Position numbers and translations under genes: made by a program
From: Auanema rhodensis
Taxonomy: Eukaryota; Nematoda; Chromadorea; Rhabditida; Rhabditidae
Assembly (NCBI GenBank): GCA_964057225.1
Contig: OZ059900.1
Location: forward strand, 14,027,638-14,091,637
Reading direction: 5' to 3'
DNA length: 64,000 bases
In this document: in pieces, positions 1 through 12,751 of the stretch
How the letters are laid out: each line of letters opens with the position of its first letter
Numbering within the stretch: position 1 is the first letter of the stretch
The notes under the pieces: model-generated
Database searches by the model: none
What the model saw: the letters and a program-made list of their open reading frames with translations, nothing else
What the model was told of the DNA's origin: nothing

Positions 1-699
1 TTATTCGAAATCTGTATCCACTCAGGAAGGGTCTCTTATATCAACATTTGGAGTGCCACTACTGTTTATTTAATACTTCATCTAAGGTTTAGTGTTGTTC
101 ACCCATACGCTAATAACGACAAATAGCTGAACAGACTTAGATAATTCTGATCAATATTGTCACTTAATCAGCTTCTATCTTTTATACAACTTGAAAGCAT
201 CAAATTTTCAACAACTATGGTAATTTTTTCTTTTTTCAAACTAAGATCTATGTGCATAGTTATTGTTTATTAGCGTTTTTCTTTTTTATGCTTTACATAT
301 CTGAACAACATGCTGAAACCTAAAAATGATGTAAAAGTCATGAATTGGCTTCTGCTACTTTACAATTGAGGCATCCTGAGCCAATCCCGTTGTAAGCTTG
401 AAGAAAATGATAGTGTGTGTTGAAGAGAAAAGAAAAAGAAAGCAGTATTCACTATTTTCTAGTGCCAGATTGATGCCAGCTGACTCTTTTTCAGAACTTT
501 TCAGCTTCTATGATCTTCAGCTATATTGCCATTCAGCTTAACACATCTAATTCTTTGAGTTTTTCTCAATATTTTTTCGAATATTTCTATTTAGTTGTTT
601 TTAAAATTGAAACATTTCAGTAGTACATTGTAAAGTAGTATAATTTTTTCAGTTATATTCATAAAATTGAAAAAAAATTTCAACTGATTGAATATAATC
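1..699. other. No gene seen upstream of the F-box gene
   Basis: AT-rich sequence without a convincing coding exon, tRNA or repeat. It probably holds the promoter and 5' flank of the F-box gene starting at 700. Short open frames on the minus strand near 591-800 have no recognisable composition and overlap the first real exon. Confidence 0.5.
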
Positions 700-3243
700 A
701 TGACAGCCATTTTTGATATGACACGTCGAGTTACAATGGTCGATGACAGTGACTTCAAAGCAAAACTTGAGGCAGATGAAAATGAATCTCTTGATACCAC
801 CCCTCAATTAGTAAAGCCACAGACTCATGGACCTAAAAAGGCAAGAACAGTCCCTGTTCATTTCAAAAAAGACAATTTAATGCTAAATATAACAATTATA
901 TCTGCTTATTTATATCCTTACGCATTTTTTTCTTTTTAGACTATCGAAAAGCTGCCCGAAAAAGTACTTCAACAAATTTTTTCATATTTACCATCACAAC
1001 AAGTAATATTCAGTTGATATATGTATATAACTTTTGTGTGCATTGTCTCTTTTCAAGATTTTACAAGTTGGAACTGTGTGTCAGAGATGGCATCAGGTTT
1101 CTGTAAATCCCAGTTTGTGGAAATTTGTTTCATTTCGTCCAGCTTATGGAGGAATCTCAGTAAGTATACAATTTATAAAACAAATAACTATACACATATA
1201 AATAACTACAAGTACATATATTTATATTTATTACTTGTGGTTAAAAAAATTTTTTCAACTATGAAAAGTTATTGACATTTCAATTTAAGGTAAGGTATCC
1301 AGAAAATATTCCAAATTTGATAGGCACTGTTTTTCCTGAACTACGAATAGTAGAATTAGCAACGGATTTAATTAATCCTAACGTTCTTCATGAACTAGCG
1401 AACAAATGTCAGAAATTACAGCATATTACACTGGGTTTGTATGCAATTGTAGCTCATTTTATATCCAAATCATGAAATTAACCTTTTTAGACTTTTCAAC
1501 AGCTATGCAGTTGCATGATTTCACTGATTTGCAATGTTTTCCATCTAGACTCAAATCACTCACGCTGTGCCTGTCCGAGAACATTTTTTTGGAAGGCTTT
1601 TTACGAAAAGTATATACTTTCATATCATCGGTTCAAGTACTTCATATTATTGGTTAGTTCATTTTCGATCTTTAGAATTTCGCCATATTTCGTGTAATGA
1701 TTATTAATAATATAAACGACTCAAATGGAAAAATGGAATGAAGATTACAGATTAATGCAATAATCTGCACTGATACGAATGATTTTTATCATATCGTGAT
1801 ATTTAATCTGTTCTCATAAAATTGTTTTGTAGCTTGTCAAATATTCATTAGCTTTTACTATAGGAACTTACGAAAAAGTTGAAGATGAGGAAGAGGAAGT
1901 CTATGAAACAGTTAATATCTATAAGTTAAAGCAATTTCTACCAAATCTGGTTGTTGTTAATCTATGGGGGGTATGAACTGAAGTACAAGTAATGGTTTAT
2001 AACTCAACGTTTTTTTAGGTTCCTTTCATTACCGATGAACATGTAGATGCGATCTCATCAAATTGCGCACATTTAGAATGTTTATGTGTTAACTACTGCT
2101 GCAAGGTTAATGGCTCATGTTTGAAACTTGTATTACAAAGATGTAGAAAACTGAAAAGCTTATTTTTAGCTCATACTAGTGAGTATAATACGCAATTCCT
2201 CCAAAAATTTATTCAACTTCTCATCATATTTTCCAGAATTGGATAATAGTGTCATAAAACAAGTGGAGTGGGAAAAAACACGTTTAGAAGAATTGGATAT
2301 AAAGGTATACTGACATACCTAACTCTATACCCTCAGCTCATATATCACTTTGTTAAGGGAACAGAACTATCAACCGATTCTCTTATTTATATATTAACTC
2401 GTTTGCCACACCTCGTCATGCTTGACGCAGGATTTTTAGAAAATATGAACGATTCTGTTTGTTTTACTCAATTTTGAAAGTAATGATGACAAACTACTTT
2501 AGGTTCTCGAGAGTTGGATGCAATCTAACGCTATGAGCAATTTGCGTTTCTTGGGTCTTGACACTTGTGATTCTTTAAATGAAGCAGCTTTGACCGATTT
2601 AATTATGAGATATGGTAAACAATTGGAAGGATTATTGCTTGGTGGTCATCACAAATTGCTAGAATATTTTTGGATGAATATGATTCCAGAATTGAATAAT
2701 ATCAAGTTAAATTTGAGTAAATACAGACCTGAGCTAAGCAATTCATTTATAGAGTATTGGTGATGGGTATAGCAGAAGACTGCTGCCCAAAAGTTGTAGC
2801 TAAGATACACATTGATCAGTTTATTGACTGTATTGCTCAAAATTGTCCCTCACTTACCCGACTGGAAATAAGATGGGATGATGATACATTACGATTTTCA
2901 GATAAATCAAGGTGTTGAAACAACATAAAATAAAAATAAAAATATCAATTTAGCAAATTCATTGACGTGTTACGGATGAAATGCCTTCGTTTGCATTCAA
3001 TTGTACTTAGTGATGGTCAATATTATGAACTTGTTCGTTCTAACTTTGAAAGGGCAGATAGGATGTCAGTAGTTAGGTGAGTTCCAAAACGACAGTGTGT
3101 AGTAGAAATTCAAAAACATAACTTAAGACAAGGCTTGAAATTTGAATCTATACTATTATATATTATATTGCAGAACGACAGAAATGTGCCGAACAGGACT
3201 CATGCATACTTCCAAGTTTTTCAGTCAATTGCTTTTCAACTAA
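700..3243 (+). CDS. F-box / leucine-rich-repeat protein
   Basis: Thirteen coding exons can be joined in frame, giving about 540 residues. Most introns are short: 1003-1057, 1160-1289, 1435-1490, 1653-1863, 1971-2018, 2179-2236, 2305-2357, 2457-2502, 2706-2752, 2912-2953 and 3077-3173. The second and third exons encode an F-box (IEKLPEKVLQQIFSYLP, then VCQRWHQVSVNPSLWK). The remainder shows irregular leucine-rich repeats such as CRKLKSLFLAH and CPSLTRLEIRW. F-box/LRR proteins bind SKP1 and bring substrates to an SCF ubiquitin ligase. An apparent stop near 2763 disappears once the 47-bp intron 2706-2752 is removed. The donor of exon 1 (before 939) is uncertain; GT sites near 849 or 862 would keep frame. 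The substrate cannot be told from the sequence. Confidence 0.85.
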
Positions 3244-3688
3244 AACCAGAACCGGACTAATAATACGACTGATAACGTTATATTTGTCTTGTTACAAATT
3301 TTCATAGCTCTTATGAATTTCACTCCATACCCACAGTTCCACTCTGTGTACAGAATACATGTTCGATAAAGATTTTAGAATTTTTGCTCATTAACTATGT
3401 GAATAATGAATGCATTTAATCTTCGGTTTTCTTAAACGATTCAAATCGTGCGGTCACATGATAATTAAGCAGATGGCTTTTTCTATTGATTTGTCTGATA
3501 AGCTCAAGCTGATTAGCTCACAGTTCCGTATTTAATCACAGCCAGTTAGATATATAATCAGTAATGTCGTCTGTGGCAATTTATTTAATTTTTCTAGTTA
3601 ACGAAGGTATTCAAGACTGATTTTCGTCTCTATTCTGATATTACGCAATTAGTTTATGTTAAAATGAGTAATCAAATACTTTTTCAGA
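3244..3688. other. Intergenic region
   Basis: No coding exon recognised. The last bases before 3689 (ttttcag) form a 3' splice signal just ahead of the next start codon, consistent with a trans-splice acceptor or an intron in a 5' leader. Confidence 0.5.
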
Positions 3689-4039
3689 ATGCGTTCCCTT
3701 ATTGTTTTGGCTATTGTTGCCGTCGCTGTTTCAGCTATCGCCATCCCATTGGAGCTTTCCAATACCGCTGAATGCCTTATGTGTGAAGTAGGAGTCAAGG
3801 TCGCCGACCCAGCCGCTGATAAGGATGCCAAAATTATTGAGAAGGTATTTGATGTTTAGTGATTGAAATCTATGCTGTTTCTCTAGGACTTCATTTATGA
3901 GTGCGAAAGAGTTATCCCAGGAAAATTAGGAGCCTATGAATGCAAGAAGTACGCTGACAAGGAATTGGGAGGCATCATCAAGGAGCTCGAATCTGGAACT
4001 GCTCCACAAGACGTATGCAAGAAAATCAAAGCTTGCTAA
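3689..4039 (+). CDS. Saposin-B-like secreted peptide
   Basis: Two exons (3689-3844 and 3887-4039) encode 102 residues. Residues 1-18 or so form a signal peptide (MRSLIVLAIVAVAVSA). The mature part is one saposin-B domain with six cysteines in the usual order: CLMC at the start, two single cysteines in the middle, and a final VCKKIKAC. Nematode saposin-like proteins (spp family) bind or permeabilise lipid membranes, often as intestinal antimicrobial or digestive peptides. Which of these applies here is inference. The start follows directly after a tttttcag acceptor, and an AATAAA signal lies at 4063. The length is normal for a single-domain member. Confidence 0.85.
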
Positions 4040-4062
4040 TTTTCTTTCATCCTTTGTAGTCT

Positions 4063-4068
4063 AATAAA
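4063..4068 (+). terminator. Polyadenylation signal of the saposin-like gene
   Basis: AATAAA 24 bases after the stop codon at 4039, a typical distance for a short nematode 3' UTR. Confidence 0.6.
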
Positions 4069-4694
4069 AGTATAACTAAATTCAAGATATTGTTTTTTCA
4101 AGTTTAAAGCTTGAAATAATAAATAATTTTGGTAGATTTGAAATGTTTTTGACAATATATTAAACTCATTCTTCCATAATATTATAACATTCATTATCAC
4201 AAAAAAATATAATGGCATACACATAGATCAAAATTTTATTACTATTTAGACTTTCAGAAACAATAGGTATATCATATCTTATCATATGAAATATTAATTG
4301 CAGTTATGAAATAGTAATGTCGTCAAGATATGACGGACATTATTATTACCAACTGAACATTCTTGAATATGCTTATGAGCGTAAAGAGCATTATGTTCCA
4401 AATCAGAAGGGTAATAAAATTTTTATTGGTTTCCGTGTTCTGCATCGTCTCTTATCGATAAAGCGTATTTGCTTTACGAGAAAGGGTCATTGTTGAGAAA
4501 ACAATATAAATTCAGGATAAAATACGTATTGCTCTGTCTTATGCTGACGATCCAATTCTCATTACTCAAAAAATATAATAATAGCAATATATAATACTAT
4601 TAGTTGTTGATATTGTGTTAAAAGTAGAATATTTATTGAAAATAGTAAATTTGTTGAAAAATGATATGAATCTAATCATGCCTCCTGGCCCAGA
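4069..4694. other. Intergenic region
   Basis: No supported gene. A short plus-strand frame starts at about 4318 (SSRYDGHYYYQLN) and could be an exon, but no partner exon or family match was seen. Confidence 0.4.
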
Positions 4695-5694
4695 TCACCT
4701 GGTCTGTGGCGATACACTATCTTGTACACCACGATTTCTGATAACCTGAGTCATTCTAATTCTTCTTTTCTGAAACAAAAATAGACACAACCACGTGCTT
4801 GGAAATACAGTATTTACCTCTTTCTTTCGGTTCTGTTGAGCTTGTTGTTCATGATTGACATAAACGAAAAACAAAAACAGAAGAACAAAAGCTGCACCCA
4901 GCCCCACAGCTAATGACCAAACCCAATGAGGCAAGTTAGACTCTTAAATTTTTCAAAATATTTTTGAAATTGCTTAGAATGAAACCAAAATCTTGAAAGA
5001 CGGAGATATCTGTGACATCGAATAAACCAACTTCAGCGTTGCACATCTTCTTGTTACAGCAACAAAACATTGTATCTTTTTGATTATTTTCATCACGAAT
5101 TTCATAACACTAGAAATATATTTTTTTAGTTTTCATTAACAAAGATACGATGGTTTTACTGTTTTTCTGTCACAGTAGGGCTGATCAGCTACTCTATATG
5201 TCCAACAGCCTTGCTCTAGCATTTCAAATGTGGAATTCTGTGTAATCAATATAATATTGTTGCTTGAATCAAATTATATAGAATTTAATTATTCGAAAGA
5301 TTTTAGTTGAATTTTCAAGAAATTTTAAATCTGTAAGTGAAATACAGCAATGTTATTTCAAATATAATAAAATATTTCTTATCATGTTAATTGCATGCAA
5401 ATATTTACCATGAATTTTCTCGTTTCTCGCTTGAACAAACTGTAACAGCCCGTAATTAGATCACTAGAGCCTGTTTTATCCACTGGACATAGAGTTGTCT
5501 TCATTTTTGTGTTTGAACTCTGATGAAACTATAAAATACAATGTAATTAGATTTATAAAAGTTATAACTCACAGAACAGCTGATATACTTCAAATGCATA
5601 CTTGTAGTGAGTATATAAACACACAAATAAAGTGTGAAATGCAGAAACAAATTAATATTTGGTTCGTTTTGTGGCTCTTCATGATATTAGTCAT
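4695..5694 (-). CDS. Short activin-receptor/Ly6-like single-pass membrane protein
   Basis: The minus-strand exons 5600-5573, 5528-5409, 5237-5160, 5109-4986, 4942-4818 and 4769-4695 join in frame. They encode a cysteine-rich ectodomain (LITGCYSLF, QGCWTY, DQPYCD) ending in the CCxxxxCN-type motif FCCCNKKMCN, typical of the three-finger activin-receptor/Ly6 fold. A single transmembrane helix follows (WSLAVGLGAAFVLLFLFFVY), then a short basic cytoplasmic tail. There is no kinase domain, so this is not a complete TGF-beta receptor. Nematodes have a family of such short membrane proteins of mostly unknown role. The first exon, a hydrophobic signal-like stretch starting at 5694 or 5682, is the least certain part. 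Confidence 0.65.
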
Positions 5695-6120
5695 TTTACA
5701 TTGATTAATCATAATAAATGGTCATGATGACTATATATGATAAATATTTGTTAGTGGAATGAATGTTTGAGATGAATAATTTCATTGTTTTTTCATGTTT
5801 TTTCACTAGTATTAAGTAAGAATGAATTGATTTATGTTTTTATTGATGTCGATCTAAAAATATTCACTTTACAACTTCAAATAAAGAATAAATACAAACT
5901 TATTTAAATGATGAAATAGCGTTATTTAGAACTTTAAATGCATTGCTCAACTTTATACAATTTTGTAATGGAAAGAACGGAACAAGCATAGCAAGATGAA
6001 AATAAGAAAATACAATAAGAAAAATACACGTTCATAAGGAAATATAATATTATTAGTTTTGTAGAATAGAATTTTATACAAATCTTTGTTTCAAATGAGG
6101 ATATATATGTAAACGAATGA
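5695..6120. other. Intergenic region
   Basis: AT-rich spacer between two minus-strand genes. It should contain the 3' end of the chemoreceptor and the promoter of the activin-like gene. Nothing else recognised. Confidence 0.5.
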
Positions 6121-7541
6121 TCAATTCAACAAACTAGCCTCAATTGGTGTTCTAACAGTTTTCGTTCTTTTTGTTCTTCGACATTTAGCACAGAAATATG
6201 ATATGTAATAGCTCCATTGCTTTCTGAAATATGATAGCATTATCGATATATATTTATATATTATTTTAAAAAACACCTGTACTGCTTGATGACAACAGCA
6301 GTAATAAGTGCATCAAGTAATGGACTACTAGCTAGCCATAACTGCGTTATTGTTATTACATATGAGTTTGTAATTGGATCCGTTAAAAGAATAGCTGATG
6401 ATAAAGTTAAAAATGCAGGCACCTAAGAGAGACAATCATAAAAGTTTGAAGATTTGAAAAAAAACCTGACAAATAAGGGGAACAATAGCTTGAGCAAGGG
6501 TAGCAAATGCTACTTGCCTTGTTTCTATTAGTCTTGCTTCATCTTGAAGATTTTGAACAACATGTATATGACGTGCTAAAATTGGCTGTCAAAATTTGAA
6601 ATAAAAACAAACAAAAAGCAAAAACATAGTTCAATAATTAGGATAATCTTATTGATATCTTACCTACTATTTGGAATACCATATAATTTGAAACAAATGC
6701 AATTATATATGCCATAACAGTAGTAAAGCCATAAAGTATGAAAGTAATTTTTGCACTATTATAATCTTGAACGCTCATTATCTTAAAATTAAAAAAAAAT
6801 TTTTAATTGTTATGTTTTGATTTACATAAAGAAGAGAGACGGGAAGAAAATCCGCAAACAGACAAAAAATCACTGATATTCCTCCGAGACAAAGCTAAAA
6901 GTTGTTATAAGTTGTTATTGTTTAGTTGTTTTATATTCTTATATATTTTTCTTTAAAATACGAACCGAACGATATGCTCCAGCATGTGTTAATGCTAACA
7001 CGCGACTAATCGAAATAGGTAATACAGCCCAGATCATAACGCCGAAAGAACCGTAGAAAGCCAAAGCAGAATATGTCATCATGCTATGAAAGAATATGAA
7101 AGTTTTGAATACAAAGTAAGCGAGATTACCTTATTGAGAACTTTTTTTGTAAATCGGTAATATTAATATATCCCATAAAAACATACAATAGCCCACATGC
7201 AATATCAACTAAAGCTAAATTTGCAATAAAATGCCTAAAGCCCAAAAAGTTATGTAAAGTTGCGATTATTGTAGTCAAACCTATAGTTTGTTTTGATCTT
7301 AGAATATGATGTAAGAACAATTAAGATATTAGCTATAATACCAAGAACTGAGAAAGTTATTATGAAAAGTGCCATCACATTCATCAATTTGTCCTTTGAA
7401 AATAAAAGAAAATTATGAAAAAAAAATTAATTGAAGTTGTACCTCTGATGTCATAATGTCAAAGTTTTCAGGCAACTCCAAATTATCATGGCTGTCATTA
7501 AGTTCAGCCCAAATTTCATTTTTTTTATTGAAAATATGCAT
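6121..7541 (-). CDS. Str-superfamily-like 7TM chemoreceptor
   Basis: At least eight minus-strand exons join into a seven-transmembrane protein. After an extracellular N-terminus (DNLELPENFDIMTSE) comes TM1 (ALFIITFSVLGIIANILIVL). A 46-bp intron (about 7229-7274) must be removed so that TNYR continues into HFIANLALVDIACGLLYVF. Later helices include SFGVMIWAVLPISISRVLAL, ITFILYGFTTVMAYIIAFVS, and a last helix with SSPLLDALITAVVIKQYR, the PxxDxxxTxxxxxxYR-like ending seen in nematode Str-type receptors. The basic C-terminus ends at 6121. Such receptors act in chemosensory neurons; the ligand is unknown. The subfamily (srd, srh, str and so on) is not certain, and the start at 7541 is the first ATG in frame. 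Confidence 0.8.
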
Positions 7542-9390
7542 TCACCTGTATACATAATTTAAAAAAAACATTTAAGAATGAAAATTACAAAAAATAACTT
7601 AAAATAAAACCAAAAATGGAATATAAAAACGGAAAGGAATCATTGAGCTGAAATTGGGGAGCAATATTAGTCATTTGAAAATTAAAGACTTCGAGCATAG
7701 TATAGGGTTTCAGATGAGGTTTCATATCAAATCTGATGCCTTACAATATATGTAGAAAGTGAAAATTTTGAGATTTTCGAATGACTTGATTGAAACAATA
7801 ACTTCAAAATAAAGCAACAAAATAAGAACTCTTGTTAAATATATGTTTTGATTTCTTTGTAAAAACAATAGAAAATATGGTGCAAGATATATTATTTTGG
7901 CATATCAACACCATTGTGATAATACATGAAGCAATTATGCTGTTTTCACCAATGCATGAAATGTTCTTGCATTTGTTGAGAAAAGTTGTTAAAATCAATT
8001 ATCTTGAATGCTAGTCAGGATTTTGTACATGAGACATTTGCAATGCGGTTCTGAATATCAAGTTGCATTAGAAATTTAAAGATTGTGCATTTAATAGAAC
8101 AATCAATAAAACATGACGGTATAAAGCATTTTTGCAGCAATCATCATATAACAAAAAAGGAACATTGAAAAATATTTTTAGCCAAATTGCAACAACAAAT
8201 AGGTTTGTTTTATAAAATTTTATATTTAGCAAATTAGTATAATTACGAGAGTATAGGCAAGCAGCATTTAGTTTTGACGAAAAAAAAAGTATCAAAGTAG
8301 AAAGTAGAAAAAGAAGTGTATGTAGAGATATTGAAAAAATTCAGAACTAATATCTCCTAGAAAATATCTGTTGGTGATAAATTCCGAGAGACAAGAAAAG
8401 AGAGTTCGAAGACATCTGTCTACTATTTCGTCAAACAGAAAAATCTCCATCAACACTGTTAACATAATTGCTTACAATAGAGGAATATAAGGCGATACTA
8501 TTGTTATAAAACAAACAAACAATTAATAAATTAATTGAGTAATTCAAAGCAAGTCTGTGGTATATTCATGAAAAGTTTAGAAAAGCTGTTTAAGAACATG
8601 ATTAGCACTAATAATGTGTTGAAGAATAACTTGAAATAAATTGAACATGTCAACGCGTTTTGTTACAATTGCATTTACAATCACATACAAACAAAATTAC
8701 CTTTGACGAGAGAAAGCAAATGAAAAGGATGGATAAAGTGACAGTTTGAAGAGAAGCAGAAGAACCGAAGTAGAAGAAGTAGTATCAATTTCCGAAAATT
8801 TCTCAATGGGCGAAAGGCAAAGCTAAGTCAACAAATCTGATTGAGAACGAAAGTCCGCTCTAGTTCAATCCTTGTCTTCTGTGTACAGTTTGAAAATAGT
8901 CGATATTAGTATTCAAGCAAGAGAAGAAAAAATAGGAGAAAGGTTCACAGTATCGTAGTATCTCAATTTGTATTCATAGTTTTACTTTACATTTACAATA
9001 AATAATTTTCATACATATAGGAAAACATAATAAACGTTGCGAATCAACACTACGAATGAAATATCTGTTTTACTTGTTATCCCAAATTCTTATCCACAGA
9101 GCACTTGTATTTTTATCTGAACAAATCATCTTTACACTGTCAACAGGAGAAATCATCAAGGGTTTTGCAAGAAATAAGTTGGAGTCTATAAACATGGAAA
9201 CATTGGCCAACGAATTGAGAGTCTCTAGTAATACATTCTCAAAGATCAAGGAGTCATCAATGTTAAAAGAAACCTGTTTTATTTAAATTTACGATGCCTC
9301 TTCAATCAGTATTCAATAAAGACAATAATTGTTCTGCGATTTCCAGACGTAGGGCTTCATCGAGCTAATCATGTCGAATATGAAAAAATT
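7542..9390. other. Long intergenic region
   Basis: About 1.8 kb of AT-rich sequence. Short open frames such as 9056-9286 (+) show no splice partners, no recognisable domain and ordinary composition, so I do not call them genes. Confidence 0.5.
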
Positions 9391-9843
9391 GGAAACCGTA
9401 TAGTAATTTTGATCATTAATAAAAGAACGTTGTATTTATTAATCTAATCAAACTTGCCAAAACAATATTAAACATCTTTATCGTCCAGCCTTTTTCTTGA
9501 AATCCCTTTTTTTACATCATAATAATAAAATTTTTGTTTTCTTTATTTTCGAACTTTCATATATCATAGGTCTAGGTCATTTCGAACAACCAATTGATAT
9601 GGTCAGGCTTAAAAGTAAAGCATTACATATGCTAATACTATCTCTTGAGAATAGATACATATGATATGATAGAATGGAAAAATGAAAAATCATTTGAGAC
9701 AAAGAATTTATTGAAATTCAAATTAAGCAATATACAAATCAAATATTAAAAATGAATAGAACAAAAATTAAAAAAAGTATCTCAAGATAAAAGTGATAAT
9801 TTCGATACAAGAATCAATATAATAATAACGAATCAAATAAATC

Positions 9844-10389
9844 TCATTTGGAAGCAGATATCGTGGAGTTTAGAACTTCACTAACACGCGAATCCGTTAA
9901 ATTGTCCACCGTCGAATCGCATAGTGAAAGATGTGGTGAAGATTGCTGCATAGAATTCGTTGGTTTAACGATTACAGTGGATGATGTTTGTTGCGATTGG
10001 GCACTTCTAATAGCCGTTTGGACTGCTAAACAGATATCAGAATCGCCTAATTCTTCTGAGTACACGGAGCTGCTGTCTTCATCGGCTTCTGCACTTGATT
10101 CAAGCGTATTGGACTTAGCACGAGGTAAGGCTATTTTAATAACTGCGTGATCTGTTTGATCAATGTTAGAAGCTTCAAGAGTAGGGTCCACTACGTTATC
10201 TTTTGATAAACTTTGATTAGTTTTTTCAGAAAGTAATGCAGAAGACGTTGCAACGGTATTAGTGTTTTCAGATTGAGCAATGTGTTCAGTCAGCAATTTC
10301 TTGTCATCCGTGTCCTTCTTGTCGTTTGTGTCCTTTTTGCCTTTCTTGTTCTTTTTCTTTCTGTCATCTTTTTGCTCTTTACTTTCCAT
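9844..10389 (-). pseudogene. Truncated 3' copy of the Lys-rich gene (unit 1)
   Basis: An open frame of 181 codons matches the C-terminal end of the long gene ending at 18513 (shared ends such as DSRVSEVLNSTISASK) but has no 5' exons or promoter. Upstream in the same frame the unit holds a stop (CAG CAA AAA AAT TAA) where the parent reads on. It also lacks short segments present in the parent's K-rich tract. It is most likely a non-coding duplicate. Confidence 0.8.
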
Positions 10390-11024
10390 TTTTTCCTTAT
10401 CACCGTCGTTCTTGTTGTCCTTCTGGCTACCGTTATTTCTTTCTCCCTCATTTGGATCTGTCTCGTTCTAATGGCACCCTTAATTTTTTTGCTGACTGTC
10501 ACTTGTTTCCATTGGTTGGATTTCCATTTGACCATCATCCTTTTTATCATCATCTCTCTGATCGAAAAATTGGAAACCGTATAGTAATTTTGATCATTAA
10601 TAAAAGAACGTTGTATTTAATAATCTAATCAAACTTGCCAAAACAATATTAAACATCTTTATCGTCCAGCCTTTTTCTTGAAATCCCTTTTTTTACATCA
10701 TAATAATAAAATTTTTGTTTTCTTTATTTTCGAACTTTCATATATCATAGGTCTAGGTCATTTCGAACAACCAATTGATATGGTCAGGCTTAAAAGTAAA
10801 GCATTACATATGCTAATACTATCTCTTGAGAATAGATACATATGATATGATAGAATGGAAAAATGAAAAATCATTTGAGACAAAGAATTTATTGAAATTC
10901 AAATTAAGCAATATACAAATCAAATATTAAAAATGAATAGAACAAAAATTAAAAAAAGTATCTCAAGATAAAAGTGATAATTTCGATACAAGAATCAATA
11001 TAATAATAACGAATCAAATAAATC

Positions 11025-11570
11025 TCATTTGGAAGCAGATATCGTGGAGTTTAGAACTTCACTAACACGCGAATCCGTTAAATTGTCCACCGTCGAATCG
11101 CATAGTGAAAGATGTGGTGAAGATTGCTGCATAGAATTCGTTGGTTTAACGATTACAGTGGATGATGTTTGTTGCGATTGGGCACTTCTAATAGCCGTTT
11201 GGACTGCTAAACAGATATCAGAATCGCCTAATTCTTCTGAGTACACGGAGCTGCTGTCTTCATCGGCTTCTGCACTTGATTCAAGCGTATTGGACTTAGC
11301 ACGAGGTAAGGCTATTTTAATAACTGCGTGATCTGTTTGATCAATGTTAGAAGCTTCAAGAGTAGGGTCCACTACGTTATCTTTTGATAAACTTTGATTA
11401 GTTTTTTCAGAAAGTAATGCAGAAGACGTTGCAACGGTATTAGTGTTTTCAGATTGAGCAATGTGTTCAGTCAGCAATTTCTTGTCATCCGTGTCCTTCT
11501 TGTCGTTTGTGTCCTTTTTGCCTTTCTTGTTCTTTTTCTTTCTGTCATCTTTTTGCTCTTTACTTTCCAT
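11025..11570 (-). pseudogene. Truncated 3' copy of the Lys-rich gene (unit 2)
   Basis: Same 181-codon frame as in unit 1, with no differences seen. No independent start context or upstream exons. Interpreted as a passenger of the tandem duplication. Confidence 0.8.
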
Positions 11571-12205
11571 TTTTTCCTTATCACCGTCGTTCTTGTTGTC
11601 CTTCTGGCTACCGTTATTTCTTTCTCCCTCATTTGGATCTGTCTCGTTCTAATGGCACCCTTAATTTTTTTGCTGACTGTCACTTGTTTCCATTGGTTGG
11701 ATTTCCATTTGACCATCATCCTTTTTATCATCATCTCTCTGATCGAAAAATTGGAAACCGTATAGTAATTTTGATCATTAATAAAAGAACGTTGTATTTA
11801 ATAATCTAATCAAACTTGCCAAAACAATATTAAACATCTTTATCGTCCAGCCTTTTTCTTGAAATCCCTTTTTTTACATCATAATAATAAAATTTTTGTT
11901 TTCTTTATTTTCGAACTTTCATATATCATAGGTCTAGGTCATTTCGAACAACCAATTGATATGGTCAGGCTTAAAAGTAAAGCATTACATATGCTAATAC
12001 TATCTCTTGAGAATAGATACATATGATATGATAGAATGGAAAAATGAAAAATCATTTGAGACAAAGAATTTATTGAAATTCAAATTAAGCAATATACAAA
12101 TCAAATATTAAAAATGAATAGAACAAAAATTAAAAAAAGTATCTCAAGATAAAAGTGATAATTTCGATACAAGAATCAATATAATAATAACGAATCAAAT
12201 AAATC

Positions 12206-12751
12206 TCATTTGGAAGCAGATATCGTGGAGTTTAGAACTTCACTAACACGCGAATCCGTTAAATTGTCCACCGTCGAATCGCATAGTGAAAGATGTGGTG
12301 AAGATTGCTGCATAGAATTCGTTGGTTTAACGATTACAGTGGATGATGTTTGTTGCGATTGGGCACTTCTAATAGCCGTTTGGACTGCTAAACAGATATC
12401 AGAATCGCCTAATTCTTCTGAGTACACGGAGCTGCTGTCTTCATCGGCTTCTGCACTTGATTCAAGCGTATTGGACTTAGCACGAGGTAAGGCTATTTTA
12501 ATAACTGCGTGATCTGTTTGATCAATGTTAGAAGCTTCAAGAGTAGGGTCCACTACGTTATCTTTTGATAAACTTTGATTAGTTTTTTCAGAAAGTAATG
12601 CAGAAGACGTTGCAACGGTATTAGTGTTTTCAGATTGAGCAATGTGTTCAGTCAGCAATTTCTTGTCATCCGTGTCCTTCTTGTCGTTTGTGTCCTTTTT
12701 GCCTTTCTTGTTCTTTTTCTTTCTGTCATCTTTTTGCTCTTTACTTTCCAT
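12206..12751 (-). pseudogene. Truncated 3' copy of the Lys-rich gene (unit 3)
   Basis: Third identical copy of the 181-codon frame. The neighbouring partial unit 4 (12934-13418) retains only the 3' flank and the last few codons. Confidence 0.8.

Noticed and set aside
4318-4420. Possible small exon (Tyr/His-rich) between the saposin-like and activin-like genes
   Set aside because: No acceptable partner exon or stop context was found; kept only as a remark in the intergenic entry.
9056-9286. 76-codon open frame upstream of the tandem array
   Set aside because: No splice sites linking it to other exons, no domain, and the length is within chance for this composition.
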